DNA of 64,000 nt from Streptomyces sp. HPF1205 (GTDB lineage: Bacteria; Actinomycetota; Actinomycetes; Streptomycetales; Streptomycetaceae), in assembly GCF_020400825.1 (NCBI RefSeq), contig NZ_JAINVH010000004.1:62001-126000 (forward strand). The letters run 5' to 3'. The notes under the pieces are model-generated. The model made no database searches and was not told the DNA's origin. It was given only the letters and a program-made list of their open reading frames with translations. Shown here piece by piece: positions 47,767 through 58,538 of the stretch; positions within the stretch are counted from its first letter, which is position 1, and every line of letters starts with the position of its first letter. A program made the translations under genes and the position numbers.

Positions 47767-48987
47767 TCAGGTCCGCGGGGCCGCGGACAGTACCGCCGTG
47801 CGGGGCGGCAGGTCCCGGGAGCGGGCGCGGGCGCCGTCGCGGACCAGGACGAGCAGGGCCATGTCGTCGCGGAGCCGGCCGCCGGCGTGCTGCCGGACGG
47901 CCGTGCCGAGGTGGTCGGCGAGTCCCGGTCCTGACAGCGTGCCGTCGCCTGTCGCCTCGTACAGCGCGTCCCGCAGCGGGAAGAAGCGGCCCGACCCGTC
48001 GCGGGCGTCCTGCAGGCCGTCGGTGTGCAGCAGCAGCCCCTCCCCCGGCGCGATCCGCCCGGCGCGGACGGGAAGAACCGTACGGGCGGTCTCGAACAGC
48101 CCCAGCGGCGGCAGCGGGTCGCCCAGCGGCAGCGGACGGACGGACTGCCCGAGCAGGTACGGCTCGGGGTGGCCGCAGCTGATCACCTGGAAGGCGCCGT
48201 CGCCGCCGAGCTGGACGAGCTGGACCGTGGCGAACTCCTCGGCCACCGGGTCCCGCGGAGCGCTCCCGGTCACGGCCGGATGCTCCTCGTGCGCCCGCTC
48301 CCTCAGGTGCCGGCGCAGCGCTTCGTCGAGGCGGCGCAGCACGCCGGCCTGGTCGGGCTCCTGGTGCGCGGCCTCGCGGAAGCTGCCGAGCAGCGCGGCC
48401 ACCATGCCGATCGCGGGCAGGCCGTGTCCGCGGGCGTCGCCGATCAGGGCGCGGACGCCGTAGGGGGTGACGAGCACCTCGTAGAAGTCGCCGCCGATGA
48501 GCGCGCCGCGGCTCGCCGACGCATAGGCGCTCGCCACGCTCCAGGGTCCGGTCCTGCGCGGCAGCGGACGCAGCAGTACCTCCTGGGCCGCGGTCGCGAT
48601 CTCGCGGGCGCGGTCGAGTTCCGCCGACAGCCCGCTGCGGCGGGCCGCCGCCCACATGCCCGCCCCTACGGCGGCGAGCACGGTCGCCGCGCAGCCGAGT
48701 GCCGGGCCGGCGCCGGACGGCACCTCGCCCGCGAGCTCGGCGCCGAGCACGGCGAGCGCCACCGCTCCCCCGGCCAGCACTCCGCCAGCCAGGGCCCGCA
48801 GCCGCCGCGCCCGGTCGGCCAGCGCCAGCACGGGCGTGACCGCGAGCCCCGGGAGCAGGTCACCGCCGTCCGGCAGCCACCAGGCCAGCGCGCCCAGGGC
48901 CACGGCCCAGGCCGCGGGCAGCGCCGCCCAGGGGACCACGGGCCGCGGGATACGGCGCGGCCCGCCGACAGCTCGTGTGAGGATCAT
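47767..48987 (-). CDS. Membrane-bound PP2C/SpoIIE-family Ser/Thr phosphatase
   Basis: About 406 residues from ATG 48987. Three or four N-terminal hydrophobic helices (about 15-110) precede a SpoIIE/PP2C domain. Metal-binding aspartates are in GALIGGDFYEV, ALIGDARGHGLPAIG and GRLRDDMALLVLV. TDGLQDARD is also conserved. Such phosphatases usually act on anti-sigma-factor antagonists; no such partner is adjacent. GAGGGGA precedes the start; the frame open to 49173 is not needed. Confidence 0.88.
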   Translation of the reverse strand: MILTRAVGGPRRIPRPVVPWAALPAAWAVALGALAWWLPDGGDLLPGLAVTPVLALADRARRLRALAGGVLAGGAVALAVLGAELAGEVPSGAGPALGCAATVLAAVGAGMWAAARRSGLSAELDRAREIATAAQEVLLRPLPRRTGPWSVASAYASASRGALIGGDFYEVLVTPYGVRALIGDARGHGLPAIGMVAALLGSFREAAHQEPDQAGVLRRLDEALRRHLRERAHEEHPAVTGSAPRDPVAEEFATVQLVQLGGDGAFQVISCGHPEPYLLGQSVRPLPLGDPLPPLGLFETARTVLPVRAGRIAPGEGLLLHTDGLQDARDGSGRFFPLRDALYEATGDGTLSGPGLADHLGTAVRQHAGGRLRDDMALLVLVRDGARARSRDLPPRTAVLSAAPRT

Positions 48988-49192
48988 CCGGACAGGTCCC
49001 CTCGAAGCGGCGGTGGCGATCAGGGTCGGACCGAGTGGCTCGCTCCGCGTCCGACCGATTCTGGCGCGGCGCCACGACCGGACATCGGGGAGACGGCGGT
49101 AATCACCCGAAAGAGCGACGAAACCCCCCGGGGGGATACGGAAGGGGTCCGCCGCCCATGCCCGCGCCCCCACGCCCCCCGCACGGGAAACG

Positions 49193-49240
49193 CCCGAGGG
49201 GCGCGTGACCGGCGTTCGGGCCGGTCACGCGCCCCTCGGG
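49193..49240. terminator. Perfect 21-bp-stem terminator after pheT
   Basis: The left arm (49193-49213, starting CCCGAGGGGCGCG) is perfectly complementary to 49220-49240 around a GTTCGG loop. It lies 43-90 bp beyond the pheT stop on the minus strand, well before the PP2C gene starts at 48987. Confidence 0.88.
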
Positions 49241-49282
49241 GGTAGCTCCGCGCGCATCCCGCTTTCCGCGCGCGTCCCGCTG

Positions 49283-51816
49283 TCAGGCGCCCCGCAGAAC
49301 CGCTCCCGTGCGCTCGGCGGCGGCCGAGACGGCCGCGTCCCGGGCGGCGGACGCCTCCTCCGCGGTCAGTGTGCGGTCGGGGGCGCGGAAGCGGAGGGCG
49401 TAGGCGAGGGACTTGCGGCCCTCGCCGATCTGGGGCCCGGTGAAGATGTCGAACAGGCGCAGGGACTCCAGGAGTTCACCGGCGCCGTCGCGCAGGGCGG
49501 CCTCGACGTCGGCGGCGGGGACACCGTCGTCCACCACCAGGGCGACGTCCTGGGTGGCCACCGGGAAGGCGGACACCCGGGGGCCGGTGACGCGGCCGGC
49601 GCTCGCCCGCTCGATCACGTCCAGATCGGCCTCCATGGCGCTGCTGCGCTCGGGGATGCCGAGGGCCTTGGTGACCCGCGGGTGCAGTTCGCCGGCGTAC
49701 CCGACCAGCAGCTCGGTGCCGTCGGGGGCCGTGGCGTGCAGCGAGGCGCAGCGGCCCGGGTGGAAGGGCGCGTACTGGGCCTGCCGCACGGTGAGGGTGA
49801 CGGCGGCCTCGCGGGCGACCGTGCGGGCCGCCTCGACGGCGTCGGCCCAGCTGCCGGGGTGGCCCGCGCCCCACCAGCCGGCCCGTTCCCTGGCACCGGC
49901 CAGGACGACGGCGACGTGCCGGGGCTGGGCCGGCAGCGCGGCCTCCAGCGCGGCGATCTCGTCGTCGGTAGGACGCCGGTCGACCGGCAGCCGGGGCGGC
50001 CGGTGCTGGTCGGGGCGGGGCCGGAAGACCAGGCCGGTCTCGAAGAGGGCCAGGTCGTGGCTGCCGCGGCCGTCGTTGCGGCGCAGGGTGGCCAGCAGCC
50101 CGGGCAGCAAGGTGGTGCGCAGCGCGGGCTCGGTGTCGTAGAGGGGGTTGGCGAGCAGGACCGTGCGGCGCCGCTCGTCGTCCTCGTCCAGGCCGAGCTG
50201 GTCGAACACCTCCGCGCCCAGGAAGGGGTAGTTGGGCGCCTCGACGTAGCCGGCGCCGGCCAGGGCCCGGCCGACGCGGCGCAGCAGCAGCTGGGAGCCG
50301 GTCAGGCCGCGGCCGGAAGGCAGCCGGGGCAGGGTCGAGGGGAGGTTCTCGTAGCCCTCCAGGCGGATGACCTCCTCCGCGAGGTCGTTGGGGTACGCCA
50401 GGTCGGGCCGCCAGCTCGGCACGGTGACGATGAGCTCATCAACACCTCCCCCGTGGCCTCCGGCATGGGGGTTCCCCCATACGTCGCAGCCGATCTGCTG
50501 GAGCCGGCGGACGACGGTCTCGCGGCCGTACTCGGCGCCTGCCACCCGGTCGGGGTGGTCGGCGGGCATGACCACCGTGTGGGGCGCGGACGGGGAGATG
50601 ACCTCGGTGACGCCGGGCTCGGCGTGGCCGCCGGCCAGCAGCACCAGCAGGTCGACCGCGCGCTGGGCGGCGGCGGAGGTGGCCAGCGGGTCGGTGCCGC
50701 GCTCGAACCGGCGGGACGCCTCGGAGGCCAGCTTGTGGCGGCGGGCGGTACGGGCGATCGAGACCGGCTGGAAGTGCGCGGCCTCGATGACGATCTCGGT
50801 GGTGCCGGAGTCCTCGCCGAAGTCGGCGATCTCGGTGTGGGCGCCACCCATGACGCCGGCCAGCCCGATCGGCCCGCTGTCGTCGGTGATGACCAGGTCC
50901 TCGGCGTCGAGCACCCGCTCGACGCCGTCGAGGGTGGTGAGCTTCTCGCCGGGCTGGGCGCGCCGCACGCCGATGGAGCCGTTCAGCCGGGACCGGTCGT
51001 ACGCGTGCAGCGGCTGGCCGACCTCGAACATCACGTAGTTGGTGATGTCCACGGCCAGCGAGATCGGGCGCACGCCGACCTTCTGCAGCCGGCGCTGCAG
51101 CCAGATCGGGGAGCGCGCCTCGGGGTTGACGCCGGTGACGGTACGCGCGGTGAAGCGGTCGCAGCCGATGGGGTCGGCGACCTTCACGGGGTGGCCGAAG
51201 GCGTTGGGCGCCGGTACGTCGAGCAGCGCCGGGTCGCTGAGCGTCAGCCCGTACGCGATGGCGGTCTCGCGGGCGATGCCGCGCATCGACAGGGCGTAGC
51301 CGCGGTCGGGGGTGACGGCGATGTCGAGCACCTCGTCGACCAGTTCCAGCAGGGCGATCGCGTCGGTGCCGGCCTCGTGCTCGGGCGGCAGCACGATGAT
51401 GCCCTCGTGGTCGTCGCCCATGCCCAGTTCGCGGGCAGAGCAGATCATGCCGTGCGAGGTGCGGCCGTAGGTCTTGCGGGCCGCGATATGGAAGTCGCCG
51501 GGCAGGACGGCGCCGGGCAGCACCACGACGACCTTGTCGCCGACCGCGAAGTTGCGGGCGCCGCAGATGATCTCCTGCGGCGCACCGGTGGCGTCGCCGA
51601 CGTCGACCGTGCAGAAGCGGATGGGCTTCTTGAAGCCCTCCAGCTCCTCGATGGTCAGCACCTGGCCGACGACCAGGGGGCCCTTGAGTCCGGCGCCGAG
51701 CTGCTCGACGGTCTCGACCTCGAGGCCGGCGGAAATGAGCTTGGCCTGGACGTCGCGGCCGGTCACCCCGGCGGGCAGGTCGACGTACTCCCGCAGCCAA
51801 GAAAGCGGGACCCGCA

Positions 51817-51817
<1 letters not shown>
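49283..51817 (-). CDS. pheT: Phenylalanyl-tRNA synthetase beta subunit
   Basis: An 844-residue PheRS beta chain. The N-terminal tRNA-binding (EMAP-like) domain reads [15 protein letters not shown] to [16 protein letters not shown]3/B4 editing and B5 domains follow, then the catalytic-like core ([19 protein letters not shown]) and the C-terminal anticodon-binding FDX-ACB domain ([18 protein letters not shown] to [16 protein letters not shown]). An in-frame insertion of about 13 residues ([13 protein letters not shown]) before [14 protein letters not shown] is coded by a palindromic mini-element. The ATG shares a base with the pheS stop. Confidence 0.96.
50443..50482. repeat. Palindromic mini-element inserted in pheT
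   Basis: CACCTCCCCCGTGGCCTCCG followed by GCATGGGGGTTCCCCCATA. It contains a perfect ATGGGGG/CCCCCAT hairpin next to a CCTCCCCC...GGGGG pair. It lies inside the pheT reading frame and keeps the frame. Confidence 0.75.
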
Positions 51818-53004
<1,187 letters not shown>

Positions 53005-53076
53005 CTAGTGGGGCCGCGTGGACCGTCTGCCGCGCCCGTCGGGCGGCTCTCGTGCGGCCTGCCGCACGAAGCGGGC

Positions 53077-54270
53077 TCAGGACAGGAACGAGGGCGCCCC
53101 GACGGGCAGGATAAATCGGAACTGGGCGCCGCCGCCGGGTGCCCGCCCCACCGAGATGGTGCCGCCGTGCGCCTCGACGATGCCCTTGACGATGTACAGG
53201 CCAAGGCCCGTGCCGCCGCGCTTGCTGCCCCGCCAGAAGCGGGTGAAGACGCGGCCCATCGACTCCTCGGGGATGCCGGGGCCTTCGTCGCTCACGGTGA
53301 CCGCCGTTCCGGGTGCCGCTGCCGGGTTCGTGTGCGTCCGCTCGCCGCCGGTGGCCGGGGCGGGCGCCACTTCGATGGTGACAGTCCCCTCGCCGTGCCG
53401 CACCGCGTTTTCCAGCAGGTTGCCGAGGATCTGGTCGACCTTGTCGGGGTCGGCCCACAGCGGCGGCAGGGGGCCGCGCACCTTCAGCGTGAACCGGTCG
53501 GCGGGCTGGCCGGCCGCGACGTGGCCGTCCACGTGCCGCCGCAGGGCCGCGGGCATGTCGACGGGCTGGCGGCGCACCTCCAGGCGCCCGGAGTCGATGC
53601 GGGAGATGTCCAGGAGCTCGGCGATCAGCCGGGTGACCCGGTTGGCGTCGGCGTCCACGGTCTGAAGCATCAGCTTCTTCTGGTCCTCGGTGAACCGCTC
53701 CCACTTGGCGAGCAGGGTGGCGGTGAAGCCCTTGACGGAGGTGAGCGGGGAGCGCAGTTCGTGGGCGACGGTGGCGATGAGTTCGGCGTGGCTGCGTTCG
53801 GTGCGGCGGCGGGCCTCGGTGCCGCGCAGGGTGACCACCAGGCGCCGCAGCGGGCCGCCGGGCCGCTGCCGTACGTAGCGCGCGGCGACCAGCACCTCCC
53901 GGCCGCCGGGCAGCAGCAGGTTGCGCTCGGGCTGGCCGACGCGGATGGCCAGGCCGCCGTACGGGTCGGTCAGCTGCCACCAGCGGCGGCCTTCGAGGTC
54001 CTCCAGGGGCAGCGCCTGGTCGACCGGGCGGCCCAGCACGTCGGCCGCGCGCAGGGCGGTGACGCGGGCGGCGGCGGCGTTGAAGCAGATCACCCGCCCG
54101 TTCTCGTCGGCGACGACCAGGCCGTCGGGCAGGTCGTCGGGGTCCAGCCCGAGGTGGTCGAGGCCGGGCAGGCCGGCGTTGGCCCGCACCGGCGGCGGAC
54201 CCGCCCTTCCGCTCCTCGCGGGCCGGCCCACCAGCGCGCCGCGCACGCCGTTCTGCGGCATGACGTCCAT
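53077..54270 (-). CDS. PAS-domain sensor histidine kinase
   Basis: A soluble 397-residue kinase. A PAS domain lies at about 40-150 (GLVVADENGRVICFNAAAARVTAL). HisKA carries the phospho-acceptor His in ELIATVAHELRSPLTSVKGF (about 180). The N box is NLLENAVRHG, G1 is VSDEGPGIPEE and G2 is GTGLGLYIVKGIVEAHGG. No membrane helix is seen, so it senses a cytoplasmic signal or redox state. No response regulator is adjacent (orphan). Start ATG 54270 or GTG 54279, both behind a G-run. Confidence 0.9.
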   Translation of the reverse strand: MDVMPQNGVRGALVGRPARSGRAGPPPVRANAGLPGLDHLGLDPDDLPDGLVVADENGRVICFNAAAARVTALRAADVLGRPVDQALPLEDLEGRRWWQLTDPYGGLAIRVGQPERNLLLPGGREVLVAARYVRQRPGGPLRRLVVTLRGTEARRRTERSHAELIATVAHELRSPLTSVKGFTATLLAKWERFTEDQKKLMLQTVDADANRVTRLIAELLDISRIDSGRLEVRRQPVDMPAALRRHVDGHVAAGQPADRFTLKVRGPLPPLWADPDKVDQILGNLLENAVRHGEGTVTIEVAPAPATGGERTHTNPAAAPGTAVTVSDEGPGIPEESMGRVFTRFWRGSKRGGTGLGLYIVKGIVEAHGGTISVGRAPGGGAQFRFILPVGAPSFLS

Positions 54271-54312
54271 GCCCCGCACCCCCCTTTCCAGGGCCCCCGG
54301 GCCGCCACCCTA

Positions 54313-55170
54313 CTAGCTGGAGGTCACGCTGCGGCACCCTCCGGGCGCGCGCTGCGCCCGAGCGGACGCGTACAGGCACACCGCGGCGGCGGTGGCGAGG
54401 TTCAGGCTCTCGGCGCGGCCGTGGATGGGCACGCGTACCACCTCGTCCGCCAGCGCCCTGGTCTCCTCGGGCAGGCCCCACGCCTCGTTGCCGAAGATCC
54501 AGGCGGTGGGTCCGCCCATGGTGCCCTCGTCGAGTTCCGCGTCCAGGTCGCGCTGTCCCGCCCCGTCGGCGGCCAGCACCCTGGTGCCCGCGGCCCGCAG
54601 TCCGGCGAGGACTTGCGCCACCGGCACGCCCGTCGCGACCGGCAGGTGGAACAGGCTGCCGGCCGAGGCGCGCACCGCCTTGGGGTTGTAGAGGTCGACC
54701 GAGGCGTCGGTGAGCACCACCGCGTCCGCGCCGGCGGCGTCGGCGCACCGCAGCACCGTTCCGGCGTTCCCGGGGTCGCGCACATGGGCGAGGACGGCGA
54801 CCAGCCGGGGCCGGGCCGCGAGCACCGCCTCGAAGGGCGAGTCCAGGAACCGGCACACCCCGACCAGCCCCTGGGGCGTCACCGTGTCCGCGATCTCCGC
54901 CATCACCTCGGGCGTCGCGGTCAGTACGGCGGCGCCGGCCGCGCGGGCGTCGGCGACGAGGTCGGCGTGGCGCTCGGCCGCGGCGGGGGTCGCGTACAGC
55001 TCGACGAGGGTCCGCCCCGCCGGGGTCCCGGGGTGCGCGACGGCCTCGCGCACGGCCTGCGGACCCTCCGCGAGGAACCGTCGTTCCTTGCCGCGGAAGC
55101 TGCGCTTGGCCAGCCGGTGCGCGGCGGTCACCCGCGCGGACCGCACGGACGTCAACTCGGGTGGGGGCAT
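54313..55170 (-). CDS. TrmH-family 23S rRNA/tRNA 2'-O-methyltransferase
   Basis: A 285-residue SPOUT protein. The substrate-binding N-domain reads RSFRGKERRFLAEGPQAVREA. The knot motifs are HVRDPGNAGTVLRCADAAGADAVVL (about 128-152), WIFGNEAWGLPEE and VPIHGRAESLNLATAAAVCLYA. In Streptomyces this gene regularly follows rplT, and it does here, 103 bp downstream of rplT on the same strand behind a terminator. Confidence 0.92.
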   Translation of the reverse strand: MPPPELTSVRSARVTAAHRLAKRSFRGKERRFLAEGPQAVREAVAHPGTPAGRTLVELYATPAAAERHADLVADARAAGAAVLTATPEVMAEIADTVTPQGLVGVCRFLDSPFEAVLAARPRLVAVLAHVRDPGNAGTVLRCADAAGADAVVLTDASVDLYNPKAVRASAGSLFHLPVATGVPVAQVLAGLRAAGTRVLAADGAGQRDLDAELDEGTMGGPTAWIFGNEAWGLPEETRALADEVVRVPIHGRAESLNLATAAAVCLYASARAQRAPGGCRSVTSS

Positions 55171-55209
55171 GGACTCACTTCCCGGGGCACGGGTGACGAG
55201 GGCAGACCA

Positions 55210-55240
55210 CGGGCCCGCAGGGTCGGTACCTGCGGGCCCG
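55210..55240 (-). terminator. Terminator of the infC-rpmI-rplT operon
   Basis: CGGGCCCGCAGG pairs perfectly with CCTGCGGGCCCG around a 7-base loop, 34-64 bp after the rplT stop on the minus strand. Confidence 0.85.
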
Positions 55241-55273
55241 GAGCGGTCGGTGCGCTGGACGCCGAGCGCGGCG

Positions 55274-55657
55274 TCAGGCCGCCTTGGGGGCGTTGACGTC
55301 CGCGGGGAGCGCCTTCTGCGCCACCTCGACGAGCGCCGCGAACGCCGAGGCGTCGTTCACCGCGAGCTCCGCCAGGATCTTGCGGTCGACCTCGACGTTG
55401 GCCGCCTTGAGACCCTGGATGAAGCGGTTGTACGTGATGCCGTTCGCGCGGGCGGCCGCGTTGATCCGCTGGATCCACAGCTGCCGGAAGTCGCCCTTGC
55501 GCTTCTTGCGGTCGTTGTAGTTGTAGACCAGGGAGTGGGTGACCTGCTCCTTGGCCTTGCGGTACAGGCGCGAACGCTGCCCGCGGTAGCCGCTGGCCTG
55601 CTCGAGGATCGCCCGGCGCTTCTTCTGGGCGTTGACTGCCCGCTTGACGCGTGCCAC
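55274..55657 (-). CDS. rplT: 50S ribosomal protein L20
   Basis: A 127-residue L20, slightly longer than the E. coli form because of a C-terminal [16 protein letters not shown] tail. [37 protein letters not shown] and [23 protein letters not shown] are family hallmarks. It binds 23S rRNA early in 50S assembly. It is 100 bp downstream of rpmI. Confidence 0.98.
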   Translation of the reverse strand: MARVKRAVNAQKKRRAILEQASGYRGQRSRLYRKAKEQVTHSLVYNYNDRKKRKGDFRQLWIQRINAAARANGITYNRFIQGLKAANVEVDRKILAELAVNDASAFAALVEVAQKALPADVNAPKAA

Positions 55658-55757
55658 GTGAATAACTCCTTCTAGGGGACCGCGGGGATGCGCGCGCGGT
55701 CCGAAAGCGAATGGGGTCCCGGTCGTGTCGGGCGCGCCCCGGCCGGGGCGGCGCCGG

Positions 55758-55952
55758 TCACTTGCCGAGCAGCTTCTTGACCTTCTTGGCGTCCGCCGGG
55801 GCCAGCTCGGCGGTGCCGGTCAGCGCGCGGGTCTTGGTGGACGGCTTGCGCTCCAGCAGGTGGCGCTTGCCGGCCCGCTCGTGCAGCACCTTGCCGGAGC
55901 CGGTGATCTTGAAGCGCTTGCTGGTGCCGCTGTGGGTCTTGTTCTTCGGCAT
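55758..55952 (-). CDS. rpmI: 50S ribosomal protein L35
   Basis: A 64-residue L35: [20 protein letters not shown] to [12 protein letters not shown]. The ATG at 55952 follows a GAGGAG-containing site. It lies between infC and rplT in the usual order. Confidence 0.98.
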   Translation of the reverse strand: MPKNKTHSGTSKRFKITGSGKVLHERAGKRHLLERKPSTKTRALTGTAELAPADAKKVKKLLGK

Positions 55953-56101
55953 GGCGCCGCTGGTCTCCTCGTGGCGTCCGGCCGCCGCGGGGCGGACGGA
56001 GAGCGTCGGTTCTGGTGTGCGGGGCCCGCGGGGGCGCGGGCCGCACATGTCTGCATGGGGACCCGGAGCCCGCGGGCCCCGGGAGGTGGTTCTCGTGCCG
56101 G

Positions 56102-56731
56102 TCAGCCGGCGTCGGCCTCGGCCGGGGCCGACTGCTCCGCCGGCTCGCCGGCGGCGTCGCCCTGCCGGCCCGCCTTGCGCGCGGCCTGGGCCTCGCGGGC
56201 TTCGGCCATGGCCTCGGTCTTCTTCTTGTGCGGACCGAGAACCATGATCATGTTGCGGCCGTCCTGCTTCGGGTTCGACTCGACGAACCCGAGGTCCTGG
56301 ACGTCCTCCGCGAGGCGCTGCAGCAGCCGGTAGCCCAGCTCGGGCCGGGACTGCTCACGGCCGCGGAACATGATCGTGATCTTGACCTTGTCGCCCTGCT
56401 TGAGGAACCGGACGACGTGACCCTTCTTGGTGTCGTAGTCGTGCGGGTCGATCTTCGGCCGGAGCTTCATCTCCTTGATGACCGTGTGCGCCTGGTTCTT
56501 GCGCGCCTCACGGGCCTTCATGGCCGACTCGTACTTGAACTTCCCGTAGTCCATGAGCTTGCACACGGGCGGACGGGCGTTCGCCGCGACCTCGACCAGG
56601 TCGAGGTCGTACTCCTGCGCAAGCTCCAGGGCCTTGGCAAGCGGCACGATGCCGACCTGCTCGCCACTGGGACCGACAAGTCGCACCTCGGGAACGCGAA
56701 TCCGGTCGTTGATGCGGGGCTCGGCGCTGAT
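56102..56731 (-). CDS. infC: Translation initiation factor IF-3 (probable AUC start)
   Basis: A 209-residue IF-3: [20 protein letters not shown] at the N-terminus, then [18 protein letters not shown] and [22 protein letters not shown] in the C-domain, with an acidic Ala/Glu tail. It discriminates the start codon in the 30S initiation complex. No ATG, GTG or TTG lies between the upstream stop region and the conserved sequence except ATG 56854, which is implausible. GAGGAGG sits 4 bp before ATC at 56731-56729. A non-canonical start is the known basis of IF-3 autoregulation. Confidence 0.93.
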   Translation of the reverse strand: MSAEPRINDRIRVPEVRLVGPSGEQVGIVPLAKALELAQEYDLDLVEVAANARPPVCKLMDYGKFKYESAMKAREARKNQAHTVIKEMKLRPKIDPHDYDTKKGHVVRFLKQGDKVKITIMFRGREQSRPELGYRLLQRLAEDVQDLGFVESNPKQDGRNMIMVLGPHKKKTEAMAEAREAQAARKAGRQGDAAGEPAEQSAPAEADAG

Positions 56732-56800
56732 GGGGCCTCCTCGGTTGCACCACGCGACTGACTGGCCGACAGCCGCGCTCGATTCTGTCTTCGTCCGACC

Positions 56801-56833
56801 CCGTACCCCGGGCGTCAAAAACGCCCCATACGG
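56801..56833 (-). promoter_or_regulatory. Two-tier hairpin in the infC leader
   Basis: CCGTA/TACGG closes an internal loop around the GGGCGT/ACGCCC stem with a 5-base loop. It covers the stop codon of the 7-codon ORF at 56815-56838, which suggests that ribosome position could change folding. Confidence 0.55.
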
Positions 56834-56838
56834 TACAC
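56815..56838 (-). CDS. Putative 7-residue leader peptide upstream of infC
   Basis: GTG TAC CGT ATG GGG CGT TTT TGA, giving (M)YRMGRF, starting 8 bp after GAGGAG. It is very short and could be chance, but the ribosome site is stronger than for many real genes here, and the stop lies inside a stable hairpin. It is about 84 bp upstream of the infC AUC. Confidence 0.35.
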   Translation of the reverse strand: MYRMGRF

Positions 56839-56850
56839 AGGCGGGGCTCC

Positions 56851-56997
56851 TCAAACCGGGAACACCGCCGCGTTATTCCCGCGGGGCGCATCGGACGGCA
56901 TCGAACCAGCGGTGCTGACCTGGCCGTCTGACCGGAACCCGTCGGCCTCTCGGCCGATCAGGTGGGAGATCGGAGCCTCCACTTGTTGGCCGGACAT
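56851..56997 (-). CDS. Putative 48-residue leader ORF upstream of infC
   Basis: ATG at 56997 to TGA at 56851 encodes [20 protein letters not shown] and so on, ending NNAAVFPV. It begins about 20 bp after the inferred transcription start and has only a weak ribosome site (GCAGGC). No homologue recognised. It may be non-coding leader sequence. Confidence 0.25.
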   Translation of the reverse strand: MSGQQVEAPISHLIGREADGFRSDGQVSTAGSMPSDAPRGNNAAVFPV

Positions 56998-57023
56998 GCC
57001 TGCGTCCGGCCGGTCGTGTGTCC

Positions 57024-57053
57024 AGTCTAGCAGTCCGGGGCCAAAGGCCGTAA
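57024..57053 (-). promoter_or_regulatory. Predicted infC operon promoter
   Basis: On the minus strand TTACGG (57053-57048) and TAGACT (57029-57024) are 18 bp apart. Transcription would start near 57017, giving a leader of about 285 nt before infC. This is unusually long for the operon and holds two small ORFs and a hairpin. Confidence 0.55.
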
Positions 57054-57082
57054 TCGGCCGGACGGGGCATATCGTGTGTCGC

Positions 57083-57484
57083 ATGAGCGACACGCCCTCC
57101 CCCGCCCCCGTCCCCGTTCCCGCGGACGCCGCGACCTCGGCGGCCTCGGCTCCCGACGTCGACGCCGTGGCCCGCGACATCGCCGACGTCCCGGCGGTGG
57201 AGGTGATCACCACGGTGGCCGTCCACCTGATGAGCGCGGCCGCGGTGAACCTGGGGCTGGCCGAGGACGGCGCCGAGCACAAGGACCTCGACGAGGCCCG
57301 CAAGCTCATCCAGGCGCTGGCCGGCCTGGTCACGGCGAGTGCGACCGAGATCAGCTCCTTCCACGCGGCGCCGCTGCGGGACGGGCTGAAGTCGCTCCAG
57401 CTCGCGTTCCGCGAGGCGTCGATCGTGCCGGACGAGCCGGGCATGGGCCCCGGCGAGAAGTACACGGGCCCGGTTCTCGGCTGA
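57083..57484 (+). CDS. DUF1844 protein
   Basis: A 133-residue protein. An Ala/Pro-rich N-tail of about 30 residues is followed by the DUF1844 helical domain: DIADVPAVEVITTVAVHLMSAAAVNLGLAED, then KDLDEARKLIQALAGLVTAS. Function unknown; it is regularly found next to infC in actinobacteria. TATCGT lies 7 bp before the ATG with no ribosome site between, which fits a leaderless mRNA. Confidence 0.92.
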   Translation: MSDTPSPAPVPVPADAATSAASAPDVDAVARDIADVPAVEVITTVAVHLMSAAAVNLGLAEDGAEHKDLDEARKLIQALAGLVTASATEISSFHAAPLRDGLKSLQLAFREASIVPDEPGMGPGEKYTGPVLG

Positions 57485-57571
57485 CCGGCGGCTCGTCCCG
57501 CGGCCGGTCCGGCGGCCGGTCCCGCGGCCGCCGGTGTGCCGCCGGTACGACGGGGCCGCGCGGCCCCGGGT

Positions 57572-58366
57572 CTACGCCGGGCCCTGCGGCCCCTCGGCCT
57601 CCGCCCGTACCGCCGCCTCGGCCTCCTCCGCCTCGATGGCCGCGGTCCTGGCGGCCCTGAGCGCCTCCAGCGCGGGGTGGGTCGCCTCGTGGACGACGGC
57701 CGCCACGGCGCCGCCGATCAGCGGCGCCACCAGGAACAGCCACACCTGGGCGAGCGCGGGGCTGCCCGCGAACAGCGCGGGGCCGAGGCTGCGGGCCGGG
57801 TTCACGCCGGTTCCGGTCAGCGGTATGCCGATCATGTGGATGACGGCGAGGGCCAGCCCGATGGGCAGTCCGTCGAAGCCGACCACGGCGATCCGGTGGG
57901 TGACCGACAGCCACACGTAGACCAGCAGGAAGGTCATGATCAGCTCGGCGACGAAGGCGCCGAAGATGTTGATGCCCACGGCCGAGCGGTAGCCGTAGCC
58001 GTTGGTGCCGAAGGCGCCGTGGGTACGCAGGCCCGGCACCTGTTCGGCCACCAGGAGGAGCAGCGCGGCCCCGGCGATGCCGCCCAGGAACTGGGCGACC
58101 CAGTACTCCACCGCCCGGCGCAGGTCGATCCGGCCGGCGAGCAGCATGCCCAGCGTCACCGCCGGGTTGACGTGGCTGCCGGAGATCGGGCCGATGGCGT
58201 AGCACAGCGCGAGCAGGACGAAGCCGAAGGCCAGGGCGATGCCGAGGGTGCCGATGTACTCCCCGGACAGGACGGCGGAGCCGACCGCGAAGAAGACCAG
58301 CAGGAGCGTGCCCAGGAACTCGCACGTCACATTGCGCGTATCCGTCGGGACGAATCGCCTGTCCAT
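57572..58366 (-). CDS. MIP/aquaporin-family channel
   Basis: A 264-residue, six-helix channel with both NPA boxes, in GSHVNPAVTLGML and GTGVNPARSLGPALF. The arginine after the second box belongs to the selectivity filter. It passes water or small neutral solutes such as glycerol across the membrane. The C-tail is acidic and alanine-rich (AIEAEEAEAAVRAEAEG). The ATG at 58366 follows GGGAGG; the frame open to 58537 is not used. Confidence 0.92.
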   Translation of the reverse strand: MDRRFVPTDTRNVTCEFLGTLLLVFFAVGSAVLSGEYIGTLGIALAFGFVLLALCYAIGPISGSHVNPAVTLGMLLAGRIDLRRAVEYWVAQFLGGIAGAALLLLVAEQVPGLRTHGAFGTNGYGYRSAVGINIFGAFVAELIMTFLLVYVWLSVTHRIAVVGFDGLPIGLALAVIHMIGIPLTGTGVNPARSLGPALFAGSPALAQVWLFLVAPLIGGAVAAVVHEATHPALEALRAARTAAIEAEEAEAAVRAEAEGPQGPA

Positions 58367-58538
58367 CGGGCCTCCCTGGTGATCATCAGGCTGCACTTGC
58401 ATTGTGGGCCTTTGGGGTGAAGCACACATCTCGGGCGGGTGCCCGGGGTTCCGTCCGGGCCGTCTGGGTCGTCGGGCGTCCAGGCCGTCGGGGCGGCCGG
58501 CCCGTCCGCCCGCGGTGGGCGGGCCGGCCGCGTTCATG

